Assembly: GCF_019754945.1 (NCBI RefSeq)
Contig: NZ_JAEUWU010000004.1
Location: 1-64,000 of the forward strand
Origin: Corynebacterium pseudokroppenstedtii
GTDB lineage: Bacteria > Actinomycetota > Actinomycetes > Mycobacteriales > Mycobacteriaceae
Direction: 5' to 3'
Length of the DNA: 64,000 nt
Below, one piece after another: positions 53,494 to 63,242 of this stretch. Every line of letters begins with the position of its first letter. Position 1 is the first letter of the stretch. The notes beneath the pieces were generated by a model. The model did not search any database, had not been told where the DNA came from, and worked only from the letters and a program-made list of their open reading frames with translations. The position numbers and the translations under genes were made by a program.

Positions 53494-54774
53494 TTACCGA
53501 CGCCGGGCCTCCAGGAATGGCTTCAGACGACGGCACGCTTCCCGCATCTCTTCCGGTGTGCCTGCGTAGCTCACACGGACGTACTTCTTGCCCAGCGCTT
53601 TGTCGGCGCTTCCGTCGAAGTCCGTCCCCGGAGAGACGGACACACCCGTGGCGTCAAGAAGTTCATGAGCAAAGGCGACGGAATCGTCGGTGTAATCCGA
53701 GACATCAACCCAGAAGTAGAAAGCACCGTCGGAGGGCGCGAAGCGGGGCAGCCCCACTGCGGGCAGCTCCTTGTTAAGGATGTCGTGATTTTCCTTGTAG
53801 CGCTCGACGTGGACGCGGAGTTCAGCCAGGGCGTCATCGTCAAACACGCGGGTCGCCGCGATCTGCGAAAGAGCGGGAGCACAGAGAGAAATGTTTCCTA
53901 ATATATTTTCGATTGTTTCCCGTAGCGTCGGATCATCGGGAATGATCAGCCAACCCAAGCGCCAGCCCGTCATGGAGAAGTACTTGGATGTAGAGCCAAT
54001 AACCACGGCACGATCAGAAAGCGACCTCGCCGTCACGGTGGGCCGACCATAACTAATTCCGTGGTAAATCTCATCAGAAACCAACACCGTGTCGGTTTCA
54101 TCGCACCACTGCGAAATTGCACGCAATTCGTCGGGATCAATAATGGACCCCGTCGGATTATTTGGCGACGTAATCAACACCATATCCGGCTTATTCCCCG
54201 CCTGAGCAAGATCCTCAAGGTGCTTGCGGGTCATATGGAAACGGGTTTCAGCCGTCGTCGGAATATCAATAAAAGAATTACCCAATGCTTGGAGAACATT
54301 GCGGTATGCCGCATACCCAGGGCTGGACAGGGCAACAGTCCCACCGAAAGGCAAGCACGCTGCGAAAATAGCAACAAAGGCGCCCGAGGACCCCGTCGTG
54401 ACAATGACGTTATCGGCCTTGGTATCCGTCCCATATGTTTCGGAATGCCACCGAGCAATACGCTCGCGCAACGGTTGAATACCTAAGGCTTCGGTATATC
54501 CCAGTTTGTCCTTTTCAATGGCTTCAATAGCAACATCTCGAACAACGCGCGGCGCGGGAGTCGACGGCTGGCCGATACATAACGGCACCGTGTCATGTTT
54601 CTCGGCTTCTCTTTCCGCGGTGCGGGCCACCATTTCCATCGTATAAAAAGGATCGGCATGGCCACGTTGAATTGCTAAGCCATAATCCTTTCCAGAACTA
54701 CCCGAATTTGAATGCTGATCCTCCGAATAATTCATTCCACTGTAATCGGCTGACTCCGAATTGTCACGTCCCAC
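53494..54774 (-). CDS. Class I PLP aminotransferase (aspartate/branched substrates type)
   Basis: A fold-type I enzyme of about 426 residues from the GTG at 54774; an ATG at 54735 would be 13 residues shorter. GGAGGAG lies 12 nt before the GTG, rather far. The core has CIGQPSTPAPRVV, LGYTEALGIQPLRERIA, VTTGSSGAFVAIFAACL, SPNNPTGSIID, VSDEIYHGISYG and the PLP lysine in GSTSKYFSMTGWRLGWL. This is the AspC/AatB group. It follows purD by 22 nt and lies next to purB, and aspartate is the co-substrate of PurC and the PurA/PurB pathway; a link is only suggestive. Confidence 0.85.
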   Translation of the reverse strand: MGRDNSESADYSGMNYSEDQHSNSGSSGKDYGLAIQRGHADPFYTMEMVARTAEREAEKHDTVPLCIGQPSTPAPRVVRDVAIEAIEKDKLGYTEALGIQPLRERIARWHSETYGTDTKADNVIVTTGSSGAFVAIFAACLPFGGTVALSSPGYAAYRNVLQALGNSFIDIPTTAETRFHMTRKHLEDLAQAGNKPDMVLITSPNNPTGSIIDPDELRAISQWCDETDTVLVSDEIYHGISYGRPTVTARSLSDRAVVIGSTSKYFSMTGWRLGWLIIPDDPTLRETIENILGNISLCAPALSQIAATRVFDDDALAELRVHVERYKENHDILNKELPAVGLPRFAPSDGAFYFWVDVSDYTDDSVAFAHELLDATGVSVSPGTDFDGSADKALGKKYVRVSYAGTPEEMREACRRLKPFLEARRR

Positions 54775-54796
54775 TGTTACTCTGCTCTCCTCCAGA

Positions 54797-56077
54797 TCAG
54801 TTTGCGATGCCAATACGGCCCTCGACGGCCTTCTGAGCAATATCGCGCCGATAATGCCCGCCCGGCAACGATATACCTTCCATCCTTCGATACACCTTTG
54901 CCCGTGCTTCGTCTAGATCCTTGCCGACGCCAACCACGCTGAGCACACGTCCGCCGGAGGACACTAAGCGGTCGCCGAGCCGCGCGACACCCGCGTGCCG
55001 GACACCATCGTCCTCTGTGCCGGGCTCCGCGCCCGAAATGGGATCTCCCTTTCGTGGCCCCGCTGGGTACCCCTGGGCGGCCAACACCACTGTCACGGCG
55101 TAGCCATCTTTCCAGGCCAACGGAGGTACGTCCGCCAGGTGCCCCGTCGCCACGGAGTTCAGCACACCTGCCAACGGAGTATCGAGTAGCTCCAGCACTG
55201 CCTGGGTTTCCGGATCCCCAAAGCGGCAGTTGAACTCGACGACGGCCGGGCCTTCATTCCCCCAGGCCAAGCCTGCGTAGAGCAGACCGTTAAAGGGGCA
55301 ACCGCGCTTAGCCATCTCTGAGGCCACCGGCTGCACGATCTCGTCAACAATCTGGTCAACGGCACCATCGGGCAACCACGGAAGCGGTGCATAGGCACCC
55401 ATTCCGCCCGTGTTGGGCCCCGTATCTCCCTCGCCAACGCGCTTGTGGTCCTGAGCGGGCAGCAGAGGCACCACCGTATCGCCATCTACCAGGCAAAAGA
55501 GCGAAATCTCCGGGCCGTCAAGGAAGGACTCCACCAACACCGGGTGGCCCGACTCCAACACAGCGACCGCATGGTCGCGGGCTTCGTCGCGGTCCTGCGT
55601 CACGACAACACCTTTACCGCCGGCCAGCCCATCATCTTTCACGACAAACGTCGGGCCAAAGTCGTTCAACACTGCGTCGACCTGGTCCGTCGAGGCCCCT
55701 GGTTGCAGAGACTCCGCCTGTGCAGTACACACATGAGCAGCCTTCATTACGTCCTTGGCAAACGCCTTAGACCCCTCAATCTGTGCAGCCTGGGCACTCG
55801 GCCCGAACACGGGGATGTGAGCGTCGCGAAGAGCGTCAGCCACCCCAGCAACCAGCGGCGCTTCCGGACCAATCACCACCAGGTCCGCACCCAATGACGT
55901 CGCTAAGTCAACAACTTGCGGGCCGTCGTTGATATCGATATCGGGGTGAAGCTGCGCGATCGCGGTCATCCCATCATTACCTGGGGCGACGTGCAGCCCA
56001 CTCACCTGCGAATCTTTGGACAACGAATAAAGAAGAGCGTGCTCACGAGAACCATTACCCAGGACAAGAATCTGCAT
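54797..56077 (-). CDS. purD: Phosphoribosylamine-glycine ligase (GARS)
   Basis: It joins phosphoribosylamine and glycine with ATP. The ATG at 56077 ([15 protein letters not shown]) follows TAGAGT by 7 nt, so the 61 extra residues of the longer frame are spurious. The 426-residue ATP-grasp enzyme has [73 protein letters not shown] and [15 protein letters not shown]. Back to back with the HIT gene; 72 bp separate the two start codons. Confidence 0.96.
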   Translation of the reverse strand: MQILVLGNGSREHALLYSLSKDSQVSGLHVAPGNDGMTAIAQLHPDIDINDGPQVVDLATSLGADLVVIGPEAPLVAGVADALRDAHIPVFGPSAQAAQIEGSKAFAKDVMKAAHVCTAQAESLQPGASTDQVDAVLNDFGPTFVVKDDGLAGGKGVVVTQDRDEARDHAVAVLESGHPVLVESFLDGPEISLFCLVDGDTVVPLLPAQDHKRVGEGDTGPNTGGMGAYAPLPWLPDGAVDQIVDEIVQPVASEMAKRGCPFNGLLYAGLAWGNEGPAVVEFNCRFGDPETQAVLELLDTPLAGVLNSVATGHLADVPPLAWKDGYAVTVVLAAQGYPAGPRKGDPISGAEPGTEDDGVRHAGVARLGDRLVSSGGRVLSVVGVGKDLDEARAKVYRRMEGISLPGGHYRRDIAQKAVEGRIGIAN

Positions 56078-56149
56078 ACTCAATACTCTAAGGCACCCAC
56101 CTGACATACAAAGCTTTTTACCCACTTCGGAAATAGCTACCCTGGACTT

Positions 56150-56584
56150 ATGGCTACCGTATTCACAAAAATCATCAACGGCGACATCCCAGGTCGGTTC
56201 GTGTACCGCGATGAGACCGTCGCCGCATTCCTCACCATCGAACCCATCGCATACGGGCACACCTTAGTTGTGCCGATTAAGGAAGTTGACCGGTGGACTG
56301 ACCTCAGTGCCGACGAATGGGCGCATGTCTCTGCCGTCGCCCACAACATTGGCCGTGCCATTACCGACGCATTTGATGCGCCCCGTGCCGGCATGCTGAT
56401 CGCAGGATTTGAAGTTCCCCATGCTCACGTCCACGTCTTCCCTGCCTCCGACATGTCCGGTTATAGCTTGCAGAACATCATGCGTGCCGACGATACCGAC
56501 CCGGATGCTATGGACGCTGCCGCTGCGAAGATCCGCGCGGAGCTGACCAAGGCCGGGATCGATACCGGAGTCGACGACAAATAA
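56150..56584 (+). CDS. HIT-family nucleotide-binding hydrolase
   Basis: A 144-residue histidine-triad protein. [28 protein letters not shown] opens the Hint fold, [14 protein letters not shown] follows, and the triad is [11 protein letters not shown] (H-x-H-x-H). Family members hydrolyse purine nucleotide phosphoramidates such as AMP-lysine. TACCCT (56138-56143) is 6 nt before the ATG, giving a leaderless transcript. Divergent from purD. Confidence 0.92.
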   Translation: MATVFTKIINGDIPGRFVYRDETVAAFLTIEPIAYGHTLVVPIKEVDRWTDLSADEWAHVSAVAHNIGRAITDAFDAPRAGMLIAGFEVPHAHVHVFPASDMSGYSLQNIMRADDTDPDAMDAAAAKIRAELTKAGIDTGVDDK

Positions 56585-56604
56585 TTGACGGTGAATAGCT
56601 GACG

Positions 56605-57579
56605 ATGCTCAGAGTGTCTCAACGGCTGCGTGAGGCTATGACCGCACATCCCCTGCACATGAACCCGCGGATTCTCCGTCCCCGCGGTCATCAGTGGGCT
56701 GGTTCGTCACGCGTCCATCCCTACACCGACGAGGATGGGCGTTTTCATCGGGCCGACCGGATACCTGCCATGGCGCACGTTCCCGACATGGGCCGGGTGC
56801 CGGAGCAGGATTTTAGCCCGCTGGCGGATGATGAGAAGCCACCGCTGCTTTGTGTGCACGGAATGATAGGGGCGAAAGGCAATTGGGAAGTTCTTGTTCG
56901 GTACATCACGGATCGACGGACTTTTTATGTTGATTATGGCGAGGCAGGGACCGCTCCCGTTGATGAGTGCGTGGATGAATTAGCGGAACAGATTATTAAG
57001 CTGAGCCAAAAGATTCATGCGCGGGAGCTTATTCTTCTTGGTCATTCTCGGGGAGGATTGATTGCGCTTCTCGCGGCCTCCCGACCTGAGGTTCAGAGTG
57101 TGGTCACGATTCGTCGAATTATTGGCTTGGGTGCCCATTTTTCGGGAATTCCTCGGTGGAAACTGCTACCGAAAGATGTGTCCTCATATGGCCCCGTTCT
57201 TTCGGTTTTCTTTCGGCTGACGCACAAGTTTGCATATTGGGCCGTGGGTGCGTCGGCCGAGGACCAATTCAAGGATTCACCGGACTTGCAACGCGCGTTG
57301 CAGGGTGTCGATCGATCGATAGAAGTTATTCCCATCGCTAGTAGCACCGATTACATCGTGAGGCCTAGTGCTGCGTTTGATGTGCCGACGGACCACGTGA
57401 GGCCGGTTCTTCTTCAGGATTATTTTCCCGGCGTGAAAATACTGCACAATTTGTTGCCGCGCGATGGGCGGGCTATCGCGATGGTGAAGGCTGCGATCAC
57501 GAAAAGCCCTATTCGTGGGGAATCTGCTCGCGGGGATTCCACCCGCGAGAATTCTATTCGTGGGGCAAAAGAACAGTAA
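56605..57579 (+). CDS. Lipase/alpha-beta hydrolase (lipase class 2-like), cytosolic
   Basis: A 324-residue hydrolase without signal peptide. PPLLCVHGMIGAKGNWEVLV holds the oxyanion HG motif, LILLGHSRGGLIALLA is the nucleophile elbow (Ser148) and KILHNLLPRDGR carries the likely catalytic His. The C-terminus has repeated RGESARGDSTRENSIRG-type units and runs 26 bp into the 3' end of the convergent phoS gene. It starts 20 nt after the HIT stop; a second ATG at 56638 is possible. Substrate unknown. Confidence 0.78.
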   Translation: MLRVSQRLREAMTAHPLHMNPRILRPRGHQWAGSSRVHPYTDEDGRFHRADRIPAMAHVPDMGRVPEQDFSPLADDEKPPLLCVHGMIGAKGNWEVLVRYITDRRTFYVDYGEAGTAPVDECVDELAEQIIKLSQKIHARELILLGHSRGGLIALLAASRPEVQSVVTIRRIIGLGAHFSGIPRWKLLPKDVSSYGPVLSVFFRLTHKFAYWAVGASAEDQFKDSPDLQRALQGVDRSIEVIPIASSTDYIVRPSAAFDVPTDHVRPVLLQDYFPGVKILHNLLPRDGRAIAMVKAAITKSPIRGESARGDSTRENSIRGAKEQ

Positions 57580-59368
57580 ATGTGGTTCCCTCATCGACGA
57601 CGCTATCGACGGTGACTTTTCCGCCATGCTGTTCCACTAAACCTTGAACGATTGATAGTCCCAATCCGGAGCCTCCACCCTGGTGCCGTGATCGGGATGA
57701 ATCGGCTCGGTAGAAGCGCTCGAAAATGTGCTCACTATCCTCTGGCGGTATTCCTACACCGTTATCGATGACTCGAATTCGCACCGCTTTCTTCTTCGGC
57801 GACGTTCCCAGGGTGGAATCATCCAGCGCGATGCGCACGGCAGCCTCTGGACCTGCATGTTTGAGCGCATTCGTCATGAGGTTGGTGAGCACCTGGTGAA
57901 GGCGGGCACTATCTCCTGTCACAGTGGGCGGTTCCACACAATTGTTTGTCATGGAAATATCGCGATCAGGGTAATTCACTTTCATGTTCTGAATAACACT
58001 GATTGCGACACTGAGGATATCGACGCTCTTGTGCTCCAATGGACGCGAATTATCCATCCGAGCAAGATCCAAAAGATCCTGAACTAAAACGCTCATTCTT
58101 TCTGCCTCGGCGGAGATACTATCCAGCACGAGGTTGAGATCGTCGGTTTGGCCTGTCCGATAGAGTTCCGCGTATCCGCTGACGGATGTCAATGGAGTAC
58201 GCAATTCGTGAGATGCATCGCCTATGAAACGACGCATTGTTTGCTCTGCTTCACGCGCTTGCGCTTCTGCTTTGCGTGCCACGCGAGCGTTTTCCTGGGC
58301 TTCCGCCTCGCTTCGCTCCACTGCGACGAAGGATTGCTCGATTTGCGCCAACATCTTGTTCAGCGACCGCGAGAGCGCGCCGACCTCCGTGTCCGGTGGC
58401 CATTCTGGAAGACGCTGGGAGAGGTCGCCGTCGGCAATTTTTCCAGCGACGCGTTCCACGTGGCTGAGGGGCCGGAGTGATCGTCGGACAACGTACCAGG
58501 TCAGAATGAGGAGCACCGCGAGGACGAGCATTCCCAGGCCGGCTTCGAGGAGGAAGAGGCGGGAGATTGTTCGCTCATTGTCGTCGAGTGAGACCGCGAC
58601 GACAACGAGATCACCGTCTTGGCTTTTTAGCGCCATAGCGCGCCAATGTGCTGTGGATTTCGAACCTCGCGCGGCCGAGACGGTGACGGGGCCCGTCTCG
58701 TGGGTGACCGAGTCGAGGTTGGGGTAGGACTCGAACCCGTAATCGTAGGACACGACAGACCCATCGGAGTGTGTGACCTGCACAAAGTATTGGCTAGGAA
58801 GCCTAGGGTTTTCGCTGTACGCGCTTTGTACGGGCAAGCGCCCTTGCTCGATGAAGGGCGAATGCGCTGTGGATTCCAGCGAGGCGTCGATGCGCGACTG
58901 CATGAATTCCCTCAGCGTGGAGGTCACTGCGAGTCCGGTGAAGAACATTCCGCCTGCGGAAATCACCATCACGATGATGATGAGCGAGGTGTGCAACGGC
59001 AACCGCGAGAGGCCGCGCTTAGCTGCGCCTGTGTGCTGTTTGCGTTCCCATTCTTGCCGACGTTTTTCGCTATAGCTTCGTGGGCGCGTTGTTTGCCGCC
59101 CCGGCGGGGCGACCGGCACGCTTTTCTTCTGCGCTGAATCATCGTCGTTGCGGGAGGACTCGACGTCGTTGCCGGAAAAGTCCTCCGTGGGACTGGAGGC
59201 GGTGGCTTCGTCGACGTCGGCGACGTCGGTGGTGCCCTCGTCGGAGGAAGATGTTGCAGGAAGTGCCCATGAGTTCGTTTGATCGATAGTACTGGGCTGC
59301 GGCGCGGCTACCGGCTGGCTCGTGTCAGCGTCGTTCGGCGCATCACTCTTTTTCAGACGTTGTAACAC
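57554..59368 (-). CDS. phoS: Phosphate-starvation sensor histidine kinase PhoS
   Basis: A 604-residue membrane kinase. A long polar N-terminal tail (1-125, acidic then basic) precedes TM1 (128-148), an extracytoplasmic sensor loop (150-270), TM2 (271-294) and HAMP (295-345). The HisKA domain follows with FIGDASHELRTPLTSVSGY (His387), then the HATPase with N-box LMTNALKHA (497-505), G1 VIDNGVGI, F-box IFERFYRADSSRS and G2 GGGSGLGLSIV. Next to an OmpR-type regulator, this is the PhoS/PhoR pair of corynebacteria, which activates pst and other Pho genes when phosphate is scarce. Start GTG; the gap of 134 nt to phoR holds no strong terminator. Confidence 0.88.
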   Translation of the reverse strand: MLQRLKKSDAPNDADTSQPVAAPQPSTIDQTNSWALPATSSSDEGTTDVADVDEATASSPTEDFSGNDVESSRNDDDSAQKKSVPVAPPGRQTTRPRSYSEKRRQEWERKQHTGAAKRGLSRLPLHTSLIIIVMVISAGGMFFTGLAVTSTLREFMQSRIDASLESTAHSPFIEQGRLPVQSAYSENPRLPSQYFVQVTHSDGSVVSYDYGFESYPNLDSVTHETGPVTVSAARGSKSTAHWRAMALKSQDGDLVVVAVSLDDNERTISRLFLLEAGLGMLVLAVLLILTWYVVRRSLRPLSHVERVAGKIADGDLSQRLPEWPPDTEVGALSRSLNKMLAQIEQSFVAVERSEAEAQENARVARKAEAQAREAEQTMRRFIGDASHELRTPLTSVSGYAELYRTGQTDDLNLVLDSISAEAERMSVLVQDLLDLARMDNSRPLEHKSVDILSVAISVIQNMKVNYPDRDISMTNNCVEPPTVTGDSARLHQVLTNLMTNALKHAGPEAAVRIALDDSTLGTSPKKKAVRIRVIDNGVGIPPEDSEHIFERFYRADSSRSRHQGGGSGLGLSIVQGLVEQHGGKVTVDSVVDEGTTFTVLLPHE

Positions 59369-59502
59369 TGCGTTGAAACGCGAATGTAGTGAAATGGCAA
59401 TGGCCCCTTACGTTAAGCAATCGAATGACCTTTACACGATCAAATGAAATTCACTGGTGCACCGCACATCGGTCCACCAGTGCATCCAGATGGCGATACT
59501 CG

Positions 59503-60207
59503 TTACGCCCTGGGTGTGCGGAGAACGTATCCCACGCCTCTGACGGTCTGAATCAAATGTGGCTCGTCCTTATCCACTTTCCGACGCAAATAAGAAACGT
59601 AAGATTCAACAACGTTTCCATCACCGCCGAAGTCGTAATTCCACACATGGTCCAAGATTTTTGCCTTGCTCAGGACAACCTCGGCATTAACCATCAAGTA
59701 ACGGAGCAATTTGAATTCCGTTGGGGATAAATCCACATATTCACCTGCTTTGGTTACTTCATGTGAATTGTCGTCCAGGGTGAGGTCGGCGTAGGTGATT
59801 CGTTGATCGTCGTCCACCTCTGGCGGTGTGACGCGACGGAGAATCACTTTCAAACGCGTAACGACTTCTTCCAAACTAAACGGTTTGGTGACGTAATCGT
59901 CGGCACCAATTGTTAAACCATGAATGCGGTCATCAACCGCATCTTTGGCTGTCAGGAAAAGGACCGGTGCATCGTGGCCGTCCGCACGGAGCTTGCTCAA
60001 TAGGGTGAACCCGTCCATGCGGGGCATCATGACGTCAAGGATAAATGCGTCGGGATGGAACGAACGCGCAATATCCAACGCTTCCCCACCGTCACTCGCT
60101 GTCGCAACCTCGAAACCTTGGAACTTCAACGACACTTTGAGAAGCTCTACGATGTTTGCTTCATCATCAACAACAAGAACGCGTGTGGGGGCTTCAGCAG
60201 AACTCAT
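59503..60207 (-). CDS. phoR: Phosphate-starvation response regulator PhoR (OmpR family)
   Basis: A 234-residue regulator. The receiver has VLVVDDEANIVELLK, the phosphoacceptor Asp58 in AFILDVMMPRMDGF, LTAKDA and the switch Lys108 in VTKPFSLEE. The winged helix (about 135-230) has LSPTEFKLLRYLMVNAEVVLS, ILDHVWNYDFGGDGNVVESYVSYLRRK and TVRGVGYVLRT. In C. glutamicum nomenclature PhoR is the regulator and PhoS the kinase. The ATG at 60207 is preferred over the upstream frame. Its likely target in this window is the 11-bp repeat before pstS. Divergent from an AbrB-type membrane protein. Confidence 0.88.
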   Translation of the reverse strand: MSSAEAPTRVLVVDDEANIVELLKVSLKFQGFEVATASDGGEALDIARSFHPDAFILDVMMPRMDGFTLLSKLRADGHDAPVLFLTAKDAVDDRIHGLTIGADDYVTKPFSLEEVVTRLKVILRRVTPPEVDDDQRITYADLTLDDNSHEVTKAGEYVDLSPTEFKLLRYLMVNAEVVLSKAKILDHVWNYDFGGDGNVVESYVSYLRRKVDKDEPHLIQTVRGVGYVLRTPRA

Positions 60208-60388
60208 AGTTCCAGTGTGCACGATTACTGGTGATTTGTCTGCATACACCGCATATGAAGTTACTGAGCACTTTCAGCCTATTTCCTGTAAGTCGGGTGT
60301 GAGCATTCTGGGAGCCTGGTGTACGTACGCTGTGAATGCTCAGTTCATCCGCGATCAGCGTAAACTTAGCAATACCAACCGGGAGGCG

Positions 60389-61492
60389 ATGCATCAGGTG
60401 ACTACCCACCACATCAAGTCCAGCACCCGCAGGTCACTAGTCGGGTGGACCATCGCAATCATTGCGACGCTAGTTGCCGTAGGACTCTGCCGGGTAGCGC
60501 AACTTCCCTCCCCTCTCATGTTGGGCTCGATGGTGGGTGGGCTGTGTGGAGCCATCATCGCGAGCACACGGATCCGGCCGCCACGCTCTACGATCGGCCC
60601 CTCGCAAGGTGTTATTTCGCTCTTAGCGGCAGGACCTTTGGTTAATTCTTCCCCTGACCGTTTGGCCTCCTATGCGCTTCCGTCACTTATCGCTATCGGA
60701 ATCACTTTGCTTCTCTGCGCGGCCTGTGCCTGGGTGATTACGCGTTTTTCAACCATTGATTCACCAACAGCAGTCATGTCCACACTTGCTGGTGGGGCGT
60801 CGGCAATGTCTGTTCTTTCCGAAGAACTGGGGGCAGATTTCCGATATGTCACTGTTGCTCAGTATCTCCGCGTTTTTATCGTTTCCTTCTCGTTGCCATT
60901 TTTAATTCCATTACTGGTTGGCGGAAATGTTGATGTTGGTTCAGAACCCCTCGTGAACCTTTCCTCTCACTCGGTAATGAATTGGCTAGTCGTGTTGGCT
61001 GTGATCACCATTCCTGGGTGGCTTGCCAGTTTTACGCCATTGCCCGCACCCCGCCTGCTTGCACCTTTGGCCATAGCCATCGCGATAGGTGAATGGCAAC
61101 CACATCTCATTGCGATACCTGGCGTTTTGGAAGCGGCCGCATTTGTTTTGATCGGCTGGCAGGCCGGTGGCGCGTTCGACCGTCAATCATTGGTAACTAA
61201 CGCTAAACGCCTTCCGCTCGCGTTCCTGTGCATCATTGTTTTGATGGGCGGGTGTGGTGTTATGGCCGGAATACTTACAGCCTTAGGCCTTGGAACGCTC
61301 ACTGAAACATACTTAGCGACGACACCTGGCGGCCTTTATATCGTCCTGGCTATCGCCCACGACCGCGGAGCGGGACCCATTGTTACCGTCATGCAGGTAA
61401 CCAGGATGATCGTCATGCTGATTGTCACTGCTTTTGTGCCACAGCTCATCCGCGCTTTACGACGGATCAAAAACTCCGCCACGCACCACTAA
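60389..61492 (+). CDS. AbrB-family (PF05145) membrane protein, duplicated four-helix-type fold
   Basis: A 367-residue integral membrane protein with about ten helices in two similar halves. LPSPLMLGSMVGGLCGAIIA with QGVISLLAAGPLV, and the later GEWQPHLIAIPGVLEAAAFVLIGWQAGGAF, match the AbrB duplication family (once called ammonia-monooxygenase-like). The longer frame into phoR is spurious. GGGAGG lies 2 nt before the ATG, too close, so the GTG at 60398 is an alternative start. Family members are putative transporters or regulators of unclear substrate. Divergent from phoR. Confidence 0.82.
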   Translation: MHQVTTHHIKSSTRRSLVGWTIAIIATLVAVGLCRVAQLPSPLMLGSMVGGLCGAIIASTRIRPPRSTIGPSQGVISLLAAGPLVNSSPDRLASYALPSLIAIGITLLLCAACAWVITRFSTIDSPTAVMSTLAGGASAMSVLSEELGADFRYVTVAQYLRVFIVSFSLPFLIPLLVGGNVDVGSEPLVNLSSHSVMNWLVVLAVITIPGWLASFTPLPAPRLLAPLAIAIAIGEWQPHLIAIPGVLEAAAFVLIGWQAGGAFDRQSLVTNAKRLPLAFLCIIVLMGGCGVMAGILTALGLGTLTETYLATTPGGLYIVLAIAHDRGAGPIVTVMQVTRMIVMLIVTAFVPQLIRALRRIKNSATHH

Positions 61493-61531
61493 TCATGTGG
61501 ATGTCAGTGGCGGCAGGTGGCCTCCCCAGGA

Positions 61532-62332
61532 CTATACGTACTGGCTGGCTGCTTGAATCGTCGACGGGACGTAGCTGCTACCGAAGAGGTACACGTGGCT
61601 AAGCAACATGCTTAGCTGGTGCAACGGAATAAGTTTCCGCCATCCCTTATTGAGAAACCCTTCACTTTCATAGCCTTCGTAAATAGCATCGAGCTTGGGC
61701 GCTCCAAAAAGGGCGAGCGCAGCGAGATCCGTCAGTGGGTGACCGCCGTGGGCACTGGGGTCGATCAACACTGCCCCGGACGAGGTCCACATCACGTTGC
61801 CCGCCCATAGATCTCCATGAATCCGGGCCGGAGTGTCGATATCGTCGAAATCACCGTCACGAAGACGCTCACACACGGCCTCAACAGCCTTATTACCCTG
61901 TTCTCCCAGGGATGCTCCGCGCTGCGAACCATTGATGCGCTCGAGCGTCGGCATGATGCGAGCTTCCGCATACATTTCGCCCCAGTGGTCATAATGCTTC
62001 AAACTCAGCGGCATTAACTCATCATTCGGGCCGTGAAGACCATCGCCCTCCCAACCGTCTGGGCCAGCACCGAATGCCGCAGCTCCTGCCTCGTGGGTGT
62101 GTGACAGGGCAGCACCGAACTCGCGAGCAAACCGGGTTGAGGCGCGGCCATTGTCCAAGCGCTCCAGGACAAGCCCGCCACCAGGGACGGAATCATCCTG
62201 ACCGAAAACCTTAACGACGCGTGCCCCGCCCGACGATTCAGCCTCGCGCAGCCAATTCAAGCCGGCCGCTTCCCATTCGGCAGCCCGGCCATGTGTGTTC
62301 TTGGTAAACGTATCATCGTCAATAAAAGCCAT
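61532..62332 (-). CDS. Fructosamine kinase-family protein
   Basis: A 266-residue kinase-fold protein. It has PGGGLVLERLDNG (N-lobe), LSHTHEAGAAAFGAGPDGW, PARIHGDLWAGNVMW (catalytic HGDLWxGN) and VLIDPSAHGGHPLTDLAALALFG (the D-P-x-x-x-G-x-x-E/D metal loop). Family members phosphorylate fructosamines or ribulosamines for protein deglycation. TACGGT is 7 nt before the ATG. It lies downstream of the AbrB gene on the opposite strand, converging. Confidence 0.88.
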   Translation of the reverse strand: MAFIDDDTFTKNTHGRAAEWEAAGLNWLREAESSGGARVVKVFGQDDSVPGGGLVLERLDNGRASTRFAREFGAALSHTHEAGAAAFGAGPDGWEGDGLHGPNDELMPLSLKHYDHWGEMYAEARIMPTLERINGSQRGASLGEQGNKAVEAVCERLRDGDFDDIDTPARIHGDLWAGNVMWTSSGAVLIDPSAHGGHPLTDLAALALFGAPKLDAIYEGYESEGFLNKGWRKLIPLHQLSMLLSHVYLFGSSYVPSTIQAASQYV

Positions 62333-62435
62333 GCCCCCAACCGTAGACGTTTACGCGCCTATGAGTGACATCATTTTTTCCCTAACGATTATTCATGACT
62401 TTTATTCACGGTCTATGGTGCAATCCGGGCTATTG

Positions 62436-63200
62436 CTATGAATTTTCTTTACGGAATGTACGAGTCCCCCACCAGATACCGGCAAAGAAAATAACAAGTG
62501 ACCACAGAATTCCCCAGGTCACCGTGGCAGCATCAGGGTTTTCCGCGAAGATTGCACGAACAGCGTCGACAATATATCGAGTAGGCATAAAGTCCGATAG
62601 ACGTTCGAGCCATGCGGGAGCCAGTGACATCGGCAAAATGATCCCGGATAACAAGAGAATAGGCATGATAAGCATGTTGGTTAGGGGACCCATGACATCT
62701 TCGTCTTTACTGGTCAAGGCCAGCGCGTTCGACGCAGCCGCCGAGGCCGCACCGGCAAACAGCGTGATGATCATACCTAGGACCACACCCGCAATAGGCG
62801 CTTTCATCCCCATCGCATAACCCAAGGCAATGAGGATGGTGGATTGGACGCCCAGTTGCGTCACGTCTCGCATGAGGCGCCCACATAACAGCGCAGTCCT
62901 GCTAGCTGGGGTAACGCGCTCAGCTTCGATCACTCCGTCACGCCACTCGGCAATAACGCCAAAGCCGACGAACATCGCACCGAAAACGGTCAGCTGAACC
63001 AGCAAACCGGGGACGAAGAATGTATAGGCGTTCGTCGCACCGAATTGGGCCGTCAATGGCTTAAGTAAGGGGCCGAACAATACCAAATACATCACCGGCT
63101 GCAATAAGCCGATGATGATCCAGGCGGGGTTACGGAGATTCATGCGCAATTGTCTGCGGCAGATAATGAAACTCTCACGGAAGAAATTAGATATACCCAT
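62436..63200 (-). CDS. ABC-2-type exporter permease (DrrB-like)
   Basis: A 254-residue membrane subunit with six helices. LRNPAWIIIGLLQPVMYLVLFGPLL is the first helix region, followed by FVPGLLVQLTVFGAMFVGFG, ERVTPASRTALLCGRLMRDV and PLTNMLIMPILLLSGIILPM, the classic ABC2_membrane pattern of DrrB. It forms an exporter with the ATPase 42 nt upstream. Likely cargo is a drug or lipid; the sequence does not say which. Confidence 0.88.
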   Translation of the reverse strand: MGISNFFRESFIICRRQLRMNLRNPAWIIIGLLQPVMYLVLFGPLLKPLTAQFGATNAYTFFVPGLLVQLTVFGAMFVGFGVIAEWRDGVIEAERVTPASRTALLCGRLMRDVTQLGVQSTILIALGYAMGMKAPIAGVVLGMIITLFAGAASAAASNALALTSKDEDVMGPLTNMLIMPILLLSGIILPMSLAPAWLERLSDFMPTRYIVDAVRAIFAENPDAATVTWGILWSLVIFFAGIWWGTRTFRKENS

Positions 63201-63242
63201 GAAATATCCTCTGAAATATCCTCAAAATAACATGGTGGAGAA

